From NCBI RefSeq assembly GCF_023205015.1, contig NZ_CP096258.1:2728001-2792000 (forward strand): 64,000 nt of DNA, given 5' to 3'. Source of the DNA: Providencia rettgeri. Lineage in GTDB: Bacteria > Pseudomonadota > Gammaproteobacteria > Enterobacterales > Enterobacteriaceae. The notes under the pieces are model-generated. The model ran no database searches, was not told where the DNA came from, and was given only the letters and a program-made list of their open reading frames with translations. The position numbers and the translations under genes are program-made. Below, piece after piece: positions 10,128 to 20,630 of this stretch (position 1 is the first letter of the stretch; every line of letters begins with the position of its first letter).

Positions 10128-11039
10128 ATGAAGATACTCATAACAGGCGGCACCGGGCTAATCGGAACACCACTTATCCAAAAACTGATCTCTCTAGAGC
10201 ATCAGGTTACTGTATTAAGCCGCTCTCCACAAAAAGTTTATAGCCATTTTTGCAAGGCTGTTGAGTGCTGGACGACTCTCAATGACCAAACTCACTTAAA
10301 TGAATTTGATGCTGTCATTAACCTTGCTGGCGAACCCATCGCGGAAAAACGCTGGACAGAGGAACAGAAAAAATTGCTGTGTGACAGCCGCTGGAAATTA
10401 ACTCAACAGCTTAGTGAATTAATTACGGCCAGTGAAACACCACCTAGCGTATTTTTATCAGGTTCAGCCGTTGGGTATTATGGCAACCAAGGCCAATCAG
10501 TCGTCACAGAAGACGAACAGCCCCACGATGAATTTACTCACCAACTCACACAGCATTGGGAAGCTTTAGCCGCTAATGCGCAATCAGAAAAAACACGCGT
10601 TTGTTTATTACGCACCGGCTTAGTGTTATCAGCGAATGGCGGTTTACTTGCCAAAATTCTCCCCATTTTTAAAATGGGTGCGGGTGGCCCAATTGGTGAC
10701 GGGAAACAATACATGCCATGGATACATATCAACGATATGGTGCGTGCGATTTGTTTTCTATTAGACACCCCAACGCTATCAGGTCCCTTTAATATGACCT
10801 CACCTTATCCGGTTCATAATGACTTATTTTCTGCCACATTAGGTGATGTTCTCAATCGCCCTTCATTTGTGCGAACACCCGCTTTTGTGATTAAAGCCAT
10901 TATGGGGGAATCTGCAGCACTGGTCTTGGGTGGCCAACAGGCGATCCCCAAACGATTAGAAGAGGCAGGCTTTCAATTTGAACATATCGAATTAAAAGAA
11001 GCGCTTACTGACTTGCTTCTTCCACAGGCTGATCAGTAG
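10128..11039 (+). CDS. yfcH: TIGR01777 family epimerase/oxidoreductase YfcH
   Basis: A 303-residue member of the extended short-chain dehydrogenase/epimerase group. The N-terminal nucleotide-binding motif is [16 protein letters not shown], followed by [16 protein letters not shown] and SGSAVGYYG, all typical of the TIGR01777/YfcH group, and it ends in the DUF1731-type C-terminal region ([19 protein letters not shown]). The physiological substrate is unknown. The frame opens at 10113, but the ATG at 10128 starts at the conserved MKILITGG, seven bases after a GGGG run contributed by the end of the upstream ERIC repeat. It converges on ubiX with only three bases between the stop codons. Confidence 0.9.
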   Translation: MKILITGGTGLIGTPLIQKLISLEHQVTVLSRSPQKVYSHFCKAVECWTTLNDQTHLNEFDAVINLAGEPIAEKRWTEEQKKLLCDSRWKLTQQLSELITASETPPSVFLSGSAVGYYGNQGQSVVTEDEQPHDEFTHQLTQHWEALAANAQSEKTRVCLLRTGLVLSANGGLLAKILPIFKMGAGGPIGDGKQYMPWIHINDMVRAICFLLDTPTLSGPFNMTSPYPVHNDLFSATLGDVLNRPSFVRTPAFVIKAIMGESAALVLGGQQAIPKRLEEAGFQFEHIELKEALTDLLLPQADQ

Positions 11040-11042
11040 ATA

Positions 11043-11615
11043 TTATTTCGCCCCCTGCCAACGGTGAAATAGGTCTTGTTCCAGTTCGATATCAAACTGA
11101 TCAAGAATGCGATTCACCGTTTGGTCAATAATATTTTGGATTGTTTCAGGTTGGTGATAAAACGCAGGCATTGGGGGCATGATCACGGCTCCTATTTCTG
11201 CAGCTTGAACCATTAGTTTCAAATGCCCAACGTGCAATGGCGTTTCACGGACACCTAAGAGTAATTTTTTACCTTCTTTCAGCACTACGTCCGCAGCTCT
11301 AGTGACCAACGTATCTGTATAACTATGAACAATGCCTGATAACGTCTTCATGGTACAAGGCATGATCACCATACCTGCGGTACGGAACGAGCCCGAAGAG
11401 ATTGCAGCTGCGATATCACGGCTATCATAGTTATGGTCAGCGAGCTGTTGAACCTGTTTGACACTGTAATCTGTTTCTAATGCTAATGTTTGGCGGGCAG
11501 CCGCACTCATCACCAAATGGGTTTCTACCTCTTTGACAGGTTTCAACACTTCAAGCAAGCGGACACCATAAATCGCCCCACTTGCCCCGGTTAACCCAAT
11601 GATCAGTTTTTTCAT
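11043..11615 (-). CDS. ubiX: Flavin prenyltransferase UbiX
   Basis: UbiX (190 residues) joins dimethylallyl phosphate to FMN, making the prenylated flavin needed by the decarboxylase UbiD in ubiquinone synthesis. Motifs are the FMN-binding GLTGASGAIYGVRLLE at the N-terminus, the central MVIMPCTMKTLSGI, and the C-terminal VGHLKLM and PPMPAFYHQPET. It is cytoplasmic. In E. coli it lies directly downstream of purF; here a YwqG-family gene and ERIC repeats separate the two. Confidence 0.97.
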   Translation of the reverse strand: MKKLIIGLTGASGAIYGVRLLEVLKPVKEVETHLVMSAAARQTLALETDYSVKQVQQLADHNYDSRDIAAAISSGSFRTAGMVIMPCTMKTLSGIVHSYTDTLVTRAADVVLKEGKKLLLGVRETPLHVGHLKLMVQAAEIGAVIMPPMPAFYHQPETIQNIIDQTVNRILDQFDIELEQDLFHRWQGAK

Positions 11616-11673
11616 TTCGCTGCCCTATTCACGATAACTCACCGTATTATATACAAATCACACTAGAATGGCA

Positions 11674-11710
11674 GACACCAACGACGCTGTAGCTCTAGCT
11701 ATGACGAATT
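11674..11710. repeat. Truncated ERIC element (right arm only)
   Basis: Accaacgacgctgtagc followed by ctatgacgaa matches the right arm of the copy at 12664-12786 with a few changes. No core hairpin or left arm accompanies it. It ends beside the stop of the YwqG-family gene. Confidence 0.65.
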
Positions 11711-11719
11711 TTTTGGCTA

Positions 11720-12544
11720 TCAGCCGCAATCCCAATTATACACGACCCGACTAAAATCACGTTTTTTCAAATCATCAGGGTGAATAAAGAAATTACCCAC
11801 ACCGATATCCCCCCAGAGGATGTCAACTTCATGGTCGCTATCTATTTGTAGGAGTAATTCATATTGTTGAATTTCTTCCTCATACGTCCTCGGATCAGTT
11901 TGGGTAAAAAATGGATAACCGCCAATACAGTGAGCACCTGACGCGAATGCATCACTATAAGGTTCAACCCATTCGTCGTAAAAATCTTCACCTTCAAATT
12001 GGTCTTCATAATCGTAGAGGTTATCGACCCCTAAAATTTTCTGACCAAATTGGAAATCATCGATACTGATGTACTGTTCCGCGAGCACATATTCAATACG
12101 GCATTGACAGTCTACCGGTGTATAATAATCATCGTTGTGTGCCGCAATAACCTCAGAGAAATCTTGGGTTAATTGGTTTGGGTCTTCAATAATATCCTCC
12201 CAATAAACGACTCTGAAGTCCTCTTGGTTTTGTCTATCATCGAAATCTGCACCATATAAATCATCACCACCAATAAAAAACTGCAAAATACCTTTTTCTG
12301 GGTAATTTTCAAGTTTGGGCATTTGTGCAAAATTAATTTGCGCCAACAACTTTAAAGGCGTTCCTTCACTATTGGTTGGGTATTTTTCATTCAAAGGCAA
12401 GTATGGCATACCACCGACTCGGCTCTCCCATAACACATAATTATCAACGGGGGTTAAGGCCATTTTTACAAACTGTTTTTTAGTGGCTTTAATTTTATCT
12501 GCGAAAGGTTTAATCACATCAGGAAGGGAATTGAAGTCGACCAT
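11720..12544 (-). CDS. YwqG family (DUF1963) protein
   Basis: A 274-residue, strongly acidic cytoplasmic protein. Features typical of the YwqG/DUF1963 family are the early SRVGGMPYLP motif, LLAQINFAQMP, ILQFFIGGDDLYG, the GGYPFFTQTDPR segment and the ending GDIGVGNFFIHPDDLKKRDFSRV. The family's function is unknown; members are often encoded near toxin-immunity or stress loci, but nothing here supports that role. The ATG at 12544 follows a TTGGA site at good spacing, so I prefer it to the ATG 12 bases upstream. ERIC repeats flank the gene, which separates ubiX from purF. This suggests it was acquired or moved as a unit. Confidence 0.82.
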   Translation of the reverse strand: MVDFNSLPDVIKPFADKIKATKKQFVKMALTPVDNYVLWESRVGGMPYLPLNEKYPTNSEGTPLKLLAQINFAQMPKLENYPEKGILQFFIGGDDLYGADFDDRQNQEDFRVVYWEDIIEDPNQLTQDFSEVIAAHNDDYYTPVDCQCRIEYVLAEQYISIDDFQFGQKILGVDNLYDYEDQFEGEDFYDEWVEPYSDAFASGAHCIGGYPFFTQTDPRTYEEEIQQYELLLQIDSDHEVDILWGDIGVGNFFIHPDDLKKRDFSRVVYNWDCG

Positions 12545-12663
12545 ATAGCATTCCAAATAGACAGTTAATGTCCCTCTAGACTACTCGATTTTTACGTATT
12601 TTAAATCAGATATAACTGTAACTTATTCTTTCGTTTCAAGTCATAGTTAAAAACTATAACTCA

Positions 12664-12786
12664 TTTTCTAAATAGTTTCGGTTACAGCTAGGCGGCGAAT
12701 GAAGCTATCCCAAGGAGCATACAAAAGTATGTGACTTGGGTAGCTGAATAAAGCCAACAACGCTGTAGCCTACACTATGACGAAAA
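12664..12786. repeat. ERIC (IRU) element, full length
   Basis: The element is 123 bases, with terminal inverted repeats at 12664-12688 and 12762-12786 (19 of 25 matching). The core hairpin is CCCAAG-GAG-CATAC-AAAA-GTATG-TGA-CTTGGG at 12709-12740, extended by AGCTA/TAGCT at 12703-12707 and 12741-12745. Compared with the copy at 9998 two stem pairs differ, and both changes keep pairing. It lies just past the purF stop. Confidence 0.85.
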
Positions 12787-12797
12787 TTGACGAAAAT

Positions 12798-14315
12798 TTA
12801 GCCTTCGTTGTAAATCTCCAGATCCTCGACTTCACTCTGATCTTTGAGCTTTAACTCATCGTCTTTACGTAAATTCTCTAGGTAGTCTAAATAACTTTGG
12901 TCGATATCTTTTGTCACATAAATACCATCAAATACTGAGCATTCAAACTCCGTGATTTCCGGGTTTTCTTCTTTGACAGCATCCACCAAATCACTTAAAT
13001 CTTGGAATATTAGGCCATCTGCACCGATAAGCTTGCGGATTTCATCCACTTCACGACCGTGTGCAATCAATTCATTAGCATTTGGCATATCAATACCATA
13101 TACGTTCGGGAAACGCACTTCGGGTGCCGCTGAGGCAAAGTAAACATTTTTTGCTCCAGCTTCGCGTGCTAGCTCAACAATTTGCTCTGATGTTGTTCCG
13201 CGCACAATTGAGTCATCGATGAGTAAGACGTTTTTATCACGAAACTCTGCACGATTCGCATTAAGTTTACGACGCACGGATTTACGACGCTCTTGCTGAC
13301 CCGGCATGATAAATGTACGGCCTACATAACGGTTTTTCACAAAACCTTGGCGGTAGGGTTTATCAAGAATATGTGCGATTTCTAGCGCAATATCACACGA
13401 TGTTTCTGGGATAGGGATCACCACATCGATATTTAAATCTTCCCATTCACGGGCAATTTTGGCGCCCAGTTTTTGTCCCATACGTAATCTTGCGTTATAT
13501 ACCGACACTTTATCAATAAAAGAGTCTTGGCGTGCAAAGTAGACATACTCAAAGATACATGGGGTTAATTGTGGGTTGTCAGAACATTGGCGTGTAAATA
13601 ATTGCCCTTTTTCTGTCACATATACCGCCTCACCCGGAGCCACATCGCGTAAAAATTCGAAGCCTAAAGTGTCGAGTGCAACACTTTCTGAAGCGACCAT
13701 GTATTCGTGCTCACCACTTTCAGTAATGCGGCGCCCTAGTACTAATGGGCGAATTCCATGAGGGTCACGGAAGGCTAACATGCCATGGCCAATAATTAAT
13801 GCCACGCATGCATATGCACCGCGTATTTTTTTATGCATGGCAGACACTGCGCTGAAAACATTGTCTGGCTCAAGAGGGAAATGATCAAACCTATCCAACT
13901 CATGCGCTAATACGTTCAGTAATATCTCAGAATCAGAGGTGGTGTTAACATGGCGGCGAGCGGTTTCAAATAAGCTTCGCGTTAATTCGTGCGCATTTGT
14001 CAGATTACCATTATGTGCAAGGGTAATACCAAAAGGTGAGTTTACATAGAAAGGCTGTGCTTCTGATGCACTCGAACTGCCTGCTGTAGGATAACGAACA
14101 TGGCCCAACCCCATACAACCTTGTAGTCTGAGCATATGTCGGGTTTCAAAGACGTCTTTTACAAGGCCATTCGCTTTACGTAAACGAATATTATTTTTGC
14201 CATCAATTGTGGCAATACCTGCTGCATCTTGCCCACGATGCTGAAGCACCGTGAGAGCATCATAAATTGATTGGTTTACCGGTGTAACACCGGCGATACC
14301 GACAATACCGCACAT
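12798..14315 (-). CDS. purF: Amidophosphoribosyltransferase PurF
   Basis: PurF (505 residues) catalyses the first committed step of purine synthesis, making 5-phosphoribosylamine from PRPP and glutamine. Cys2 ([10 protein letters not shown]) is the glutaminase nucleophile exposed after Met removal. The N-terminal class II glutaminase domain includes [19 protein letters not shown], and the C-terminal phosphoribosyltransferase domain carries the PRPP loop [14 protein letters not shown]. It is cotranscribed with cvpA, which ends 14 bases upstream, so the PurR box before cvpA should control both. Confidence 0.98.
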   Translation of the reverse strand: MCGIVGIAGVTPVNQSIYDALTVLQHRGQDAAGIATIDGKNNIRLRKANGLVKDVFETRHMLRLQGCMGLGHVRYPTAGSSSASEAQPFYVNSPFGITLAHNGNLTNAHELTRSLFETARRHVNTTSDSEILLNVLAHELDRFDHFPLEPDNVFSAVSAMHKKIRGAYACVALIIGHGMLAFRDPHGIRPLVLGRRITESGEHEYMVASESVALDTLGFEFLRDVAPGEAVYVTEKGQLFTRQCSDNPQLTPCIFEYVYFARQDSFIDKVSVYNARLRMGQKLGAKIAREWEDLNIDVVIPIPETSCDIALEIAHILDKPYRQGFVKNRYVGRTFIMPGQQERRKSVRRKLNANRAEFRDKNVLLIDDSIVRGTTSEQIVELAREAGAKNVYFASAAPEVRFPNVYGIDMPNANELIAHGREVDEIRKLIGADGLIFQDLSDLVDAVKEENPEITEFECSVFDGIYVTKDIDQSYLDYLENLRKDDELKLKDQSEVEDLEIYNEG

Positions 14316-14329
14316 TTAGTCTTTCCTCA

Positions 14330-14833
14330 TCAGCCAGACGGAGAAATGTTCTCCGGTAGGAAACTTGACGCATTTTGCAGGTAGTCAAAAAACCACCTGA
14401 TTATATGACTGAACTGCGGAATAAGTTCCGAACGTTGCCAATCCTCACTTTGAGGTAATGGTGTAAATGTATCGAGAAAAAACAGCAATGCCGAAACAAT
14501 CAGTACACCACGCAACGCGCCGAAGCAGATCCCCAGAACCCGATCTGTGCCTGATAACCCGGTTTTTTGTACTAACGAGCTAATCACATAGTTCACCACC
14601 GCGCCAACAATTAATGTGGCAATAAACAGTGCGGCGATAGCAATGCCATTCCTAACCAGTACATCCTCAAAGCGAGTAAAATAGCCCGCTAAATAAGGGT
14701 AGAATGTACTCGCAACAAAAAAAGCACAGCCCCATGTAACCAATGAGAGCGCCTCTCGTACAAACCCACGGATCAAGCTAACTAGTGCCGAGAAGCCAAT
14801 AATGGCGATAATTGTGTAATCTATCCAGACCAT
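14330..14833 (-). CDS. cvpA: CvpA family membrane protein
   Basis: A 167-residue inner-membrane protein with four hydrophobic helices, beginning [30 protein letters not shown], and the conserved [14 protein letters not shown] segment. CvpA is required for colicin V production in E. coli and has been linked to envelope stress and bile tolerance; its molecular activity is unresolved. It is the first gene of cvpA-purF. A perfect PurR operator lies 55 bases upstream and a dedD terminator lies just beyond it, so this promoter is independent of the accD-folC-dedD operon. Confidence 0.95.
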   Translation of the reverse strand: MVWIDYTIIAIIGFSALVSLIRGFVREALSLVTWGCAFFVASTFYPYLAGYFTRFEDVLVRNGIAIAALFIATLIVGAVVNYVISSLVQKTGLSGTDRVLGICFGALRGVLIVSALLFFLDTFTPLPQSEDWQRSELIPQFSHIIRWFFDYLQNASSFLPENISPSG

Positions 14834-14887
14834 ATTTTATTCCAAAATTCGCACTCACGACATCAGCGAAGTGCATTCTAACAGAAA

Positions 14888-14903
14888 ACGAAAACGTTTG
14901 CGT
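14888..14903 (-). promoter_or_regulatory. PurR operator of cvpA-purF
   Basis: Read on the minus strand the site is ACGCAAACGTTTTCGT, a full match to the enterobacterial PurR consensus (ACGCAAACGTTTTCNT). It sits 55 bases upstream of the cvpA start codon. PurR with hypoxanthine or guanine represses this operon in E. coli. Confidence 0.93.
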
Positions 14904-14922
14904 AACCATTTTTCTATCAAAT

Positions 14923-14963
14923 TTAAAAAAATAGCGGCGAAAAGAAAAAATCATAATCGCCGC
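14923..14963 (-). terminator. Terminator of the accD-folC-dedD operon
   Basis: On the minus strand GCGGCGA pairs with TCGCCGC (14957-14963 with 14934-14940) around a 16-base loop. It is followed by a seven-T run. It lies 50 bases past the dedD stop and just before the PurR box. Confidence 0.65.
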
Positions 14964-15012
14964 AGTAAGTTACTAAATCCCCTTACCTTTTAGGGATTAT
15001 TGAAATTCTATT

Positions 15013-15606
15013 TTAAGGTTTATAGCTTTGAATTATTCCTTTTGTTCCCGTAATCTTGTTCAATTCAGGTAAAGCTGCTTCTAAGCGCTGCCTTGAGGCT
15101 TCTGGCCCTACGTAAATACGTGTGAGTTTATTATTCACCGGTTTTGCGGGAACCGTATACACTTGGTAACCAGACAACCTTAGTTTAGCGACTATCTCCT
15201 CAACTTTACTTGCATTGTTCAATGCAATCACTTGCACCACAAATGCTTTGCCCTGCGGCTGAGGTTTTGGCTCGGGCTTAGGTTCTGGCTTGACTGGCTC
15301 AACGACGCTCGGTGCAGGGACTGTTGCCGATGGCCGTGTTTCAACCCGTTCATTTTGCTGCTGCGTAATGGCTTCTGACAACATGGCTTCAGAAGCCCCT
15401 TCTGAAGAAGCGGTGGTTGTCGTACTCACAATAGGCGCTATTGCCTCAATATCTTCTTCATCACCCGGTTTAGGGATAATAGGAATGGCCGCAAATTCAT
15501 TTTCATTGTATTTCTTATCGCCATCAAGCAGAGCAGGAAGCACAATGACCCCCACTGCAACAAGCACAATGGCGCCAGCAAGTCGATTCTGAAATTTACT
15601 AGCCAC
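15013..15606 (-). CDS. dedD: Cell division SPOR-domain protein DedD
   Basis: DedD (197 residues) is an inner-membrane cell-division protein that binds septal peptidoglycan stripped of stem peptides through its SPOR domain. The short cytoplasmic N-terminus (VASKFQNRLAG) is followed by one membrane helix (AIVLVAVGVIVLPALL), an extended periplasmic linker rich in Pro, Lys and Glu (PVKPEPKPEPKPQPQ), and a C-terminal SPOR domain beginning AFVVQVIALNN and containing GYQVYTVPAK and RIYVGPEASR. The GTG start at 15606, after an AAGGA site, matches the family N-terminus. The longer open frame upstream overlaps folC and is not needed. Confidence 0.92.
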   Translation of the reverse strand: MASKFQNRLAGAIVLVAVGVIVLPALLDGDKKYNENEFAAIPIIPKPGDEEDIEAIAPIVSTTTTASSEGASEAMLSEAITQQQNERVETRPSATVPAPSVVEPVKPEPKPEPKPQPQGKAFVVQVIALNNASKVEEIVAKLRLSGYQVYTVPAKPVNNKLTRIYVGPEASRQRLEAALPELNKITGTKGIIQSYKP

Positions 15607-15611
15607 CGGCA

Positions 15612-16898
15612 CTATCCTTCTTGATTTTCCAATAACATCATGACGTGAGCGACGGTATGAAATGACCCGCACACCACAATCACATCTTGCTCGTTCGCAT
15701 CGATGCAAGCTTGTTGCCACGCTTTTTCTACGCTGTCAAACTGGTTAGCCGCTGGTAAATATTGACTAAGTTCGGCCACATCGGCTCCCCTAAACTCAGT
15801 GAGTGGCGCGAGGTACCAGTCGGTGACTTGTTGAGACAAGCACTCAAGCGTCCCTTTGATATCTTTATCGCCTAGCATCCCAACCACCGCGCGAATGCGA
15901 CGGTTTTTAGTTTCTGGTAAGGTAGCTAATTTACTGACTAAGTACCCAGCTGCATGTGGGTTATGAGCGACATCCAATATCATTAACGGTTTTTCACCGA
16001 TAATTTGGAACCGTCCCGGTAATTGAGCCGATTTCAAGCCTTGATGAATAGCGGGTTCAGTCACTATCTGGGCAATATCAGTGTCAATTTCCAGTAAGCA
16101 ACTCACCACACCCAGCGCTGTTGCTGCGTTCGCTAAAGGTACATTAGGTAACGGTAAATTATGCCATTCACGCTGTGAACCTTTCCATGACCAACTATTC
16201 GCTTGTTCACTGTATTGCCAATCTGTACCTCGGCGAAATAGCTGTGTACCAAGCAGCTCAGCCACTTCGCCAATTGAGGCTGGCATGTCCGGCTCACCGA
16301 CCACTGCATAGTGACCTTTGCGGAAAATACCGGCTTTTTCATAACCAATATGTTCACGGTCTGCACCTAGCCAATCTGTATGGTCTAAGGCAATACTGGT
16401 GATCGCCGCAATATCCGCATCAACGACATTGGTCGCATCTAACCGACCGCCTAAACCGACTTCTAAAATCACAATATCGAGTTTAGCTTGCTTAAATAAT
16501 TGTAAAGCCGCCAAGGTACCGTATTCAAAATAGGTCAGCGAAATATCTGCACGTTGTGCTTCAATTATGGCAAACGCCTCACAAAAATCAGACTCAGGGA
16601 GCTCCTGGCCTTGAATACGAACGCGTTCGGTATAACGAATAAGGTGCGGTGAACTGTAAACCCCAACCTTTAACCCAGAAGCCATAAAAATGGACTCTAG
16701 TGTATGGCACGTTGTTCCTTTGCCGTTGGTTCCAGTGACTGTGATAACTTTGGGAGCAGGTTGCGTTAGGTTCATTTTCCTAGCAACTTGACCGACTCGA
16801 TCCAACCCCATATCAATATTTTGGCTATGTAAGTCGGTGAGATAAGAAAGCCAAGCCTCCAAAGGAGACTTGGCGTTAGGAATGATTAGATTACTCAT
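15612..16898 (-). CDS. folC: Dihydrofolate synthase/folylpolyglutamate synthase FolC
   Basis: FolC (428 residues) adds glutamate to dihydropteroate and to tetrahydrofolates, the last steps in making and retaining folates. It has a Mur-ligase-like fold. The P-loop is [15 protein letters not shown]; further motifs are [40 protein letters not shown] and [12 protein letters not shown]. The start at 16898 overlaps the accD stop by eight bases, the usual arrangement, and dedD follows five bases after its stop. It belongs to the accD-folC-dedD operon. Confidence 0.97.
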   Translation of the reverse strand: MSNLIIPNAKSPLEAWLSYLTDLHSQNIDMGLDRVGQVARKMNLTQPAPKVITVTGTNGKGTTCHTLESIFMASGLKVGVYSSPHLIRYTERVRIQGQELPESDFCEAFAIIEAQRADISLTYFEYGTLAALQLFKQAKLDIVILEVGLGGRLDATNVVDADIAAITSIALDHTDWLGADREHIGYEKAGIFRKGHYAVVGEPDMPASIGEVAELLGTQLFRRGTDWQYSEQANSWSWKGSQREWHNLPLPNVPLANAATALGVVSCLLEIDTDIAQIVTEPAIHQGLKSAQLPGRFQIIGEKPLMILDVAHNPHAAGYLVSKLATLPETKNRRIRAVVGMLGDKDIKGTLECLSQQVTDWYLAPLTEFRGADVAELSQYLPAANQFDSVEKAWQQACIDANEQDVIVVCGSFHTVAHVMMLLENQEG

Positions 16899-17862
16899 CA
16901 TCTTTTTTATGCTTTTCAGAATCCTTTTTTGGCTCTTGGGCATCTAGTTCATCAACGGCATCAATATCGATTTCAACCGTTTCCGCTACAATGATAGGTG
17001 TCTCATTAAAGCTCGGTTTATTGGTTAACATCGCCAATATTTCAGCTAAACGGTCACGCATCTCAGGGCGGCGAACTATCATATCAATCGCGCCTTTCTC
17101 AAGTAAGAATTCACTGCGTTGGAAGCCTTGTGGTAATTTTTCACGAACCGTTTGTTCGATAACACGCGGCCCAGCAAAACCGATTAATGCTTTCGGCTCT
17201 GCCACGTTAATATCACCTAACATCGCTAAACTAGCAGACACTCCCCCCATGGTTGGGTCGGTCAATACTGAAATGTAAGGTAAACCACGTTCTTGCATTT
17301 TTGCTAATGCGGCACTGGTTTTTGCCATCTGCATCAATGATAACAAGGCTTCTTGCATACGAGCTCCGCCACTCGAAGAGAAACACACCAATGGGCAGTT
17401 ATCTTCCAGTGCTTGCTCAACCGCACGTACAAAACGCGCACCGACAACAGAGGCCATTGAACCGCCCATAAAGGCGAATTCAAATGCTGCTGCTACAACA
17501 GGCATGCCTTTCAATGTGCCTTTTAGCACGATGATCGCATCTTTTTCACTCGTTTCTTTTTGCGCTGCAGCAATACGGTCTTTGTATTTTTTTGAATCTT
17601 TGAACTTAAGAATATCTTTTGGCTCAAGCTCACTGCCTAATTCCGTTGTTGAGTTTTCATCAAGGAAGGTTTCTAAGCGCTGACGTGCGTGAATTCGCAT
17701 ATGGTGGTCACATTTAGGACACACAGATAAATTACGTTCTAATTCAGCACCATATAATACTTGCCCACAGCTATCGCATTTAGTCCAAACCCCTTCTGGG
17801 ATATTGGCTTTGTGTGATTGGGTCAAGTTACCTTTCTTTAAAATTTTTTCAATCCAGCTCAT
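16891..17862 (-). CDS. accD: Acetyl-CoA carboxylase carboxyltransferase beta subunit AccD
   Basis: AccD (323 residues) pairs with AccA to transfer CO2 from biotin-BCCP to acetyl-CoA, forming malonyl-CoA for fatty-acid synthesis. The N-terminal zinc finger is intact (Cys29, Cys32, Cys48, Cys51). The carboxyltransferase core includes [37 protein letters not shown] and [20 protein letters not shown]. The C-terminus is an acidic/lysine-rich tail. It is the first gene of accD-folC-dedD; dedA ends about 100 bases upstream. Confidence 0.98.
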   Translation of the reverse strand: MSWIEKILKKGNLTQSHKANIPEGVWTKCDSCGQVLYGAELERNLSVCPKCDHHMRIHARQRLETFLDENSTTELGSELEPKDILKFKDSKKYKDRIAAAQKETSEKDAIIVLKGTLKGMPVVAAAFEFAFMGGSMASVVGARFVRAVEQALEDNCPLVCFSSSGGARMQEALLSLMQMAKTSAALAKMQERGLPYISVLTDPTMGGVSASLAMLGDINVAEPKALIGFAGPRVIEQTVREKLPQGFQRSEFLLEKGAIDMIVRRPEMRDRLAEILAMLTNKPSFNETPIIVAETVEIDIDAVDELDAQEPKKDSEKHKKDDE

Positions 17863-17966
17863 TAATGGACCTTTTTGTCTGATTCACTCTGGTTATCACC
17901 AGTATGTAATTTTTTGCCATTAAACCACAATGATATCTCACTGTAGATAAAAACTTGTTAAACCGC

Positions 17967-18653
17967 TTAGCGGTTATCGATTTTTTGCGCTGCCGCACGC
18001 TTTTCTTTCGCCGCTATTCGACGATGACGAATAATTTCAACCACACCCGGCAGAATTGAAACAAAGATAATCGCGACTATCAGTAATTTCAAATTGTTTT
18101 GCACGAACGGTAATTCACCAAAGAAATAACCCGCATAAGTGAATAATAATACCCAAATAAACGCGCCCGTCACATTATAAAAAGCAAAGTGACGATAAGA
18201 CATTTTCCCCATTCCTGCAACGAATGGTGCAAAAGTTCTGACTATCGGCACAAAGCGTGCCAGTATAATCGCTTTACCGCCATGTTTTTCATAAAAAGCA
18301 TGGGTTTTATCTAAATAAACACGACGAAAAATCTTCGAGTCTGGATTTTTGAATAATTTTTCACCAAAAATACGCCCGATAGTGTAGTTCACCGCATCAC
18401 CAATTATTGCCGCAGTGATCATTAAAGCGACCATTAAATGGACATTCAGGTCATTGCTGTCTAATGACGCAATCGCGCCAGCAACAAATAATAACGAATC
18501 TCCAGGTAAAAATGGTGTGACCACTAACCCTGTTTCACAAAATAGGATCAGAAATAGGATACCATAGACCCATGTACCATAATCTCTGACCAGTTCAGCA
18601 AGATGGACATCGATGTGTAAAATAAAGTCGATAATAAACGTGATAAATTCCAT
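17967..18653 (-). CDS. dedA: DedA family membrane protein
   Basis: A 228-residue inner-membrane protein of the DedA superfamily, implicated in lipid scrambling/undecaprenyl phosphate recycling and envelope homeostasis. Closely matching E. coli DedA are the N-terminus [22 protein letters not shown], the [15 protein letters not shown] motif, the [10 protein letters not shown] motif, and the family signature [26 protein letters not shown] (residues about 120-145). The ATG at 18653 matches the E. coli start; the frame is open nine codons further. It lies between truA and accD as in E. coli. Confidence 0.94.
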   Translation of the reverse strand: MEFITFIIDFILHIDVHLAELVRDYGTWVYGILFLILFCETGLVVTPFLPGDSLLFVAGAIASLDSNDLNVHLMVALMITAAIIGDAVNYTIGRIFGEKLFKNPDSKIFRRVYLDKTHAFYEKHGGKAIILARFVPIVRTFAPFVAGMGKMSYRHFAFYNVTGAFIWVLLFTYAGYFFGELPFVQNNLKLLIVAIIFVSILPGVVEIIRHRRIAAKEKRAAAQKIDNR

Positions 18654-18718
18654 AAAATCCTCATTGATAATAGCATCCATGCTATTTACAAAAATTATGA
18701 GATAAATAAAAATTCGCT

Positions 18719-19534
18719 TTACATCAGTTCATCTGCCAGAAAAAGCGGCCCCATCACATTCTGAGGCAACTCAAATTTCTCTGGGTAATCGACACTCACT
18801 AAATACAACCCTTCCGCTTTTGCGGTTGCAGCTGCCTTGGTACGGTCTTTTAACTCAAGAAGATGCGCCATCCAATCAATGTTTTGATTGCCACAACCAA
18901 TCTCCAACAGACTTCCGACAATATTTCTCACCATATGGTGAACAAACGCATTGGCTTTGATGTCTACCACCACATAATTACCGTGGCGGCTGACATTCAC
19001 ATGCATCACATTACGCCATGGCGACTTCGACTGACACTGGACTGCTCTGAATGAGGTAAAATCACGCTCACCCAATAGCGCCTGTGCCGCTTCATGCATT
19101 CTTTTTTCATCGAGTGGGTAATGAAAATGCGTTACGCCATTCGATAAAATTGCAGGCCGATAACGATGATTAAAAATCACATAGCGATATCGACGCGCTG
19201 TTGCACTAAAACGTGCATGAAACTCTTCAGCTACAGGTTTACACCAGCGGACAGCGATATCTGCTGGTAAATGGGTATTAGCCCCCATCGTCCAAGCCGC
19301 CTCTTTACGGATGGCCGAGGTTTCAAAATGCACCACTTGGCCTGTGGCATGCACACCAGCATCGGTACGCCCTGCGCAAAACACGCTAATTGGCTCCGCA
19401 GCAATCTTTGATAAAGCTTCTTCTAAGCAGCCTTGAACACTTTTGACTTCTTGCTGACGTTGCCAACCAAAGTAACGACTGCCGTTGTATTCAATACCTA
19501 ATGCGATTCGATACAACTGTGTAGACTCAGACAT
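18719..19534 (-). CDS. truA: tRNA pseudouridine(38-40) synthase TruA
   Basis: TruA (271 residues) converts uridines 38, 39 and 40 of the anticodon stem-loop of many tRNAs to pseudouridine. The catalytic aspartate lies in [18 protein letters not shown] near residue 60. Other family segments are [15 protein letters not shown] at the N-terminus and [17 protein letters not shown]. Its ATG overlaps the usg stop by one base (TAATG), implying coupling with usg. The pdxB-usg-truA-dedA order is as in E. coli. Confidence 0.97.
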   Translation of the reverse strand: MSESTQLYRIALGIEYNGSRYFGWQRQQEVKSVQGCLEEALSKIAAEPISVFCAGRTDAGVHATGQVVHFETSAIRKEAAWTMGANTHLPADIAVRWCKPVAEEFHARFSATARRYRYVIFNHRYRPAILSNGVTHFHYPLDEKRMHEAAQALLGERDFTSFRAVQCQSKSPWRNVMHVNVSRHGNYVVVDIKANAFVHHMVRNIVGSLLEIGCGNQNIDWMAHLLELKDRTKAAATAKAEGLYLVSVDYPEKFELPQNVMGPLFLADELM

Positions 19535-20544
19535 TAGTAAAACAGCTCCTGAGCCAGTTTTTCTGCTGTTTCTACCGCCATCAATGCCCCACCGAAACGC
19601 ACGTTATCAGCCACTGACCAAAATTGTAAAATTTCAGGTATGCCGTAATCATTGCGTACACAACCAATACTGAGTTGATCATGACCTGACGCTTCAGTTA
19701 CCTGTGTAGGATAATCTCCCTCTTCTGAGACCTGAATATCGTCAAAACGTTCAAGTTCATTGTTAACTTCTTCTGCACTCATTGGGCGCAATGTTTCTAA
19801 ATGAACAACTTGTGCATTACCATAAAAAACAGGGGATTGGATAAAACTCACCGCCACTGGCAAACCATCGTCTTGCAGTACCTTACGCACTTGCTCAACC
19901 AAACGACGTTCGTGAACCACACTGCCTTCCATGTCAGCCAGTAATGGCAACATATTGAACGCGAGTTGCTTACTAAAACGACCTTCTTCTGCAGGAATAC
20001 CATTCAATAAACGCGCACTTTGCCCGGCCAGTTCGTCGACGGCAGCTTTACCATAACTGGAAACCGACAGCATATTTGTTAAGGTAATACGCCCTAACCC
20101 TGCGGCATCCACCAGCGGTTTAATCGCTGTTAATAGTTGGCTTACCGAGCTATCTGCCAATGAAATAATATTACGGTTGCGGTAATCAGCTAGCACGTGC
20201 GGATTCACATTTGGCACGACCAACGGCACATCCGGTTCTTGGGCAAAGACACCGCTAGTATCGATAACAATACACCCTTCTTGCGCTGCCAAATCGGCAT
20301 ATTCTAGGCTCACACCTTCATTGGCAGCAAAAAAGGCTATTTGTGCCTGTGACCAATCAAAATCGGCCACATTTTCAACTTGAATACTTTTACCATTAAA
20401 GCGTACGCTCTCCCCTGCACTACGCTCGCTGGCAAGTAAATACAATTCGCCGACTGGGAATTCTCTTTCTTGTAACAGTGAAATAATCGCTTCACCTACA
20501 GCACCGGTTGCGCCCAATACTGCAATATTCCAACCTTCAGTCAT
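19534..20544 (-). CDS. usg: USG-1 protein, aspartate-semialdehyde dehydrogenase-like
   Basis: A 336-residue homologue of aspartate-semialdehyde dehydrogenase: N-terminal NADP-binding [20 protein letters not shown] and the [24 protein letters not shown] region. The catalytic cysteine expected after the SNC-type motif is replaced ([17 protein letters not shown]), so it is probably not an active dehydrogenase, as is known for E. coli Usg. Its physiological role is unknown. It sits between pdxB and truA and overlaps the truA start by one base. Confidence 0.92.
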   Translation of the reverse strand: MTEGWNIAVLGATGAVGEAIISLLQEREFPVGELYLLASERSAGESVRFNGKSIQVENVADFDWSQAQIAFFAANEGVSLEYADLAAQEGCIVIDTSGVFAQEPDVPLVVPNVNPHVLADYRNRNIISLADSSVSQLLTAIKPLVDAAGLGRITLTNMLSVSSYGKAAVDELAGQSARLLNGIPAEEGRFSKQLAFNMLPLLADMEGSVVHERRLVEQVRKVLQDDGLPVAVSFIQSPVFYGNAQVVHLETLRPMSAEEVNNELERFDDIQVSEEGDYPTQVTEASGHDQLSIGCVRNDYGIPEILQFWSVADNVRFGGALMAVETAEKLAQELFY

Positions 20545-20561
20545 GGCTATTCCTCTAAAAA

Positions 20562-20598
20562 ATAAAAAAAATCAAACAACCCCCAATTATTAGGGGCT
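20562..20598 (-). terminator. Possible terminator of pdxB
   Basis: On the minus strand a short AGCCCC...GGGG stem (20580-20598) is followed, after a gap of about seven bases, by a long T run. It lies between the pdxB stop and the usg start. The spacing to the T run is loose. Confidence 0.45.
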
Positions 20599-20630
20599 AT
20601 TTAATTAGATGTTCATTTTAACTACATTTA

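Noticed and set aside
9959..12786. Initially looked like a new family of structured intergenic repeats
   Set aside because: Length (127 bases), core hairpin layout and ends match ERIC/IRU elements, so they were annotated as ERIC; only the variant core is of interest.
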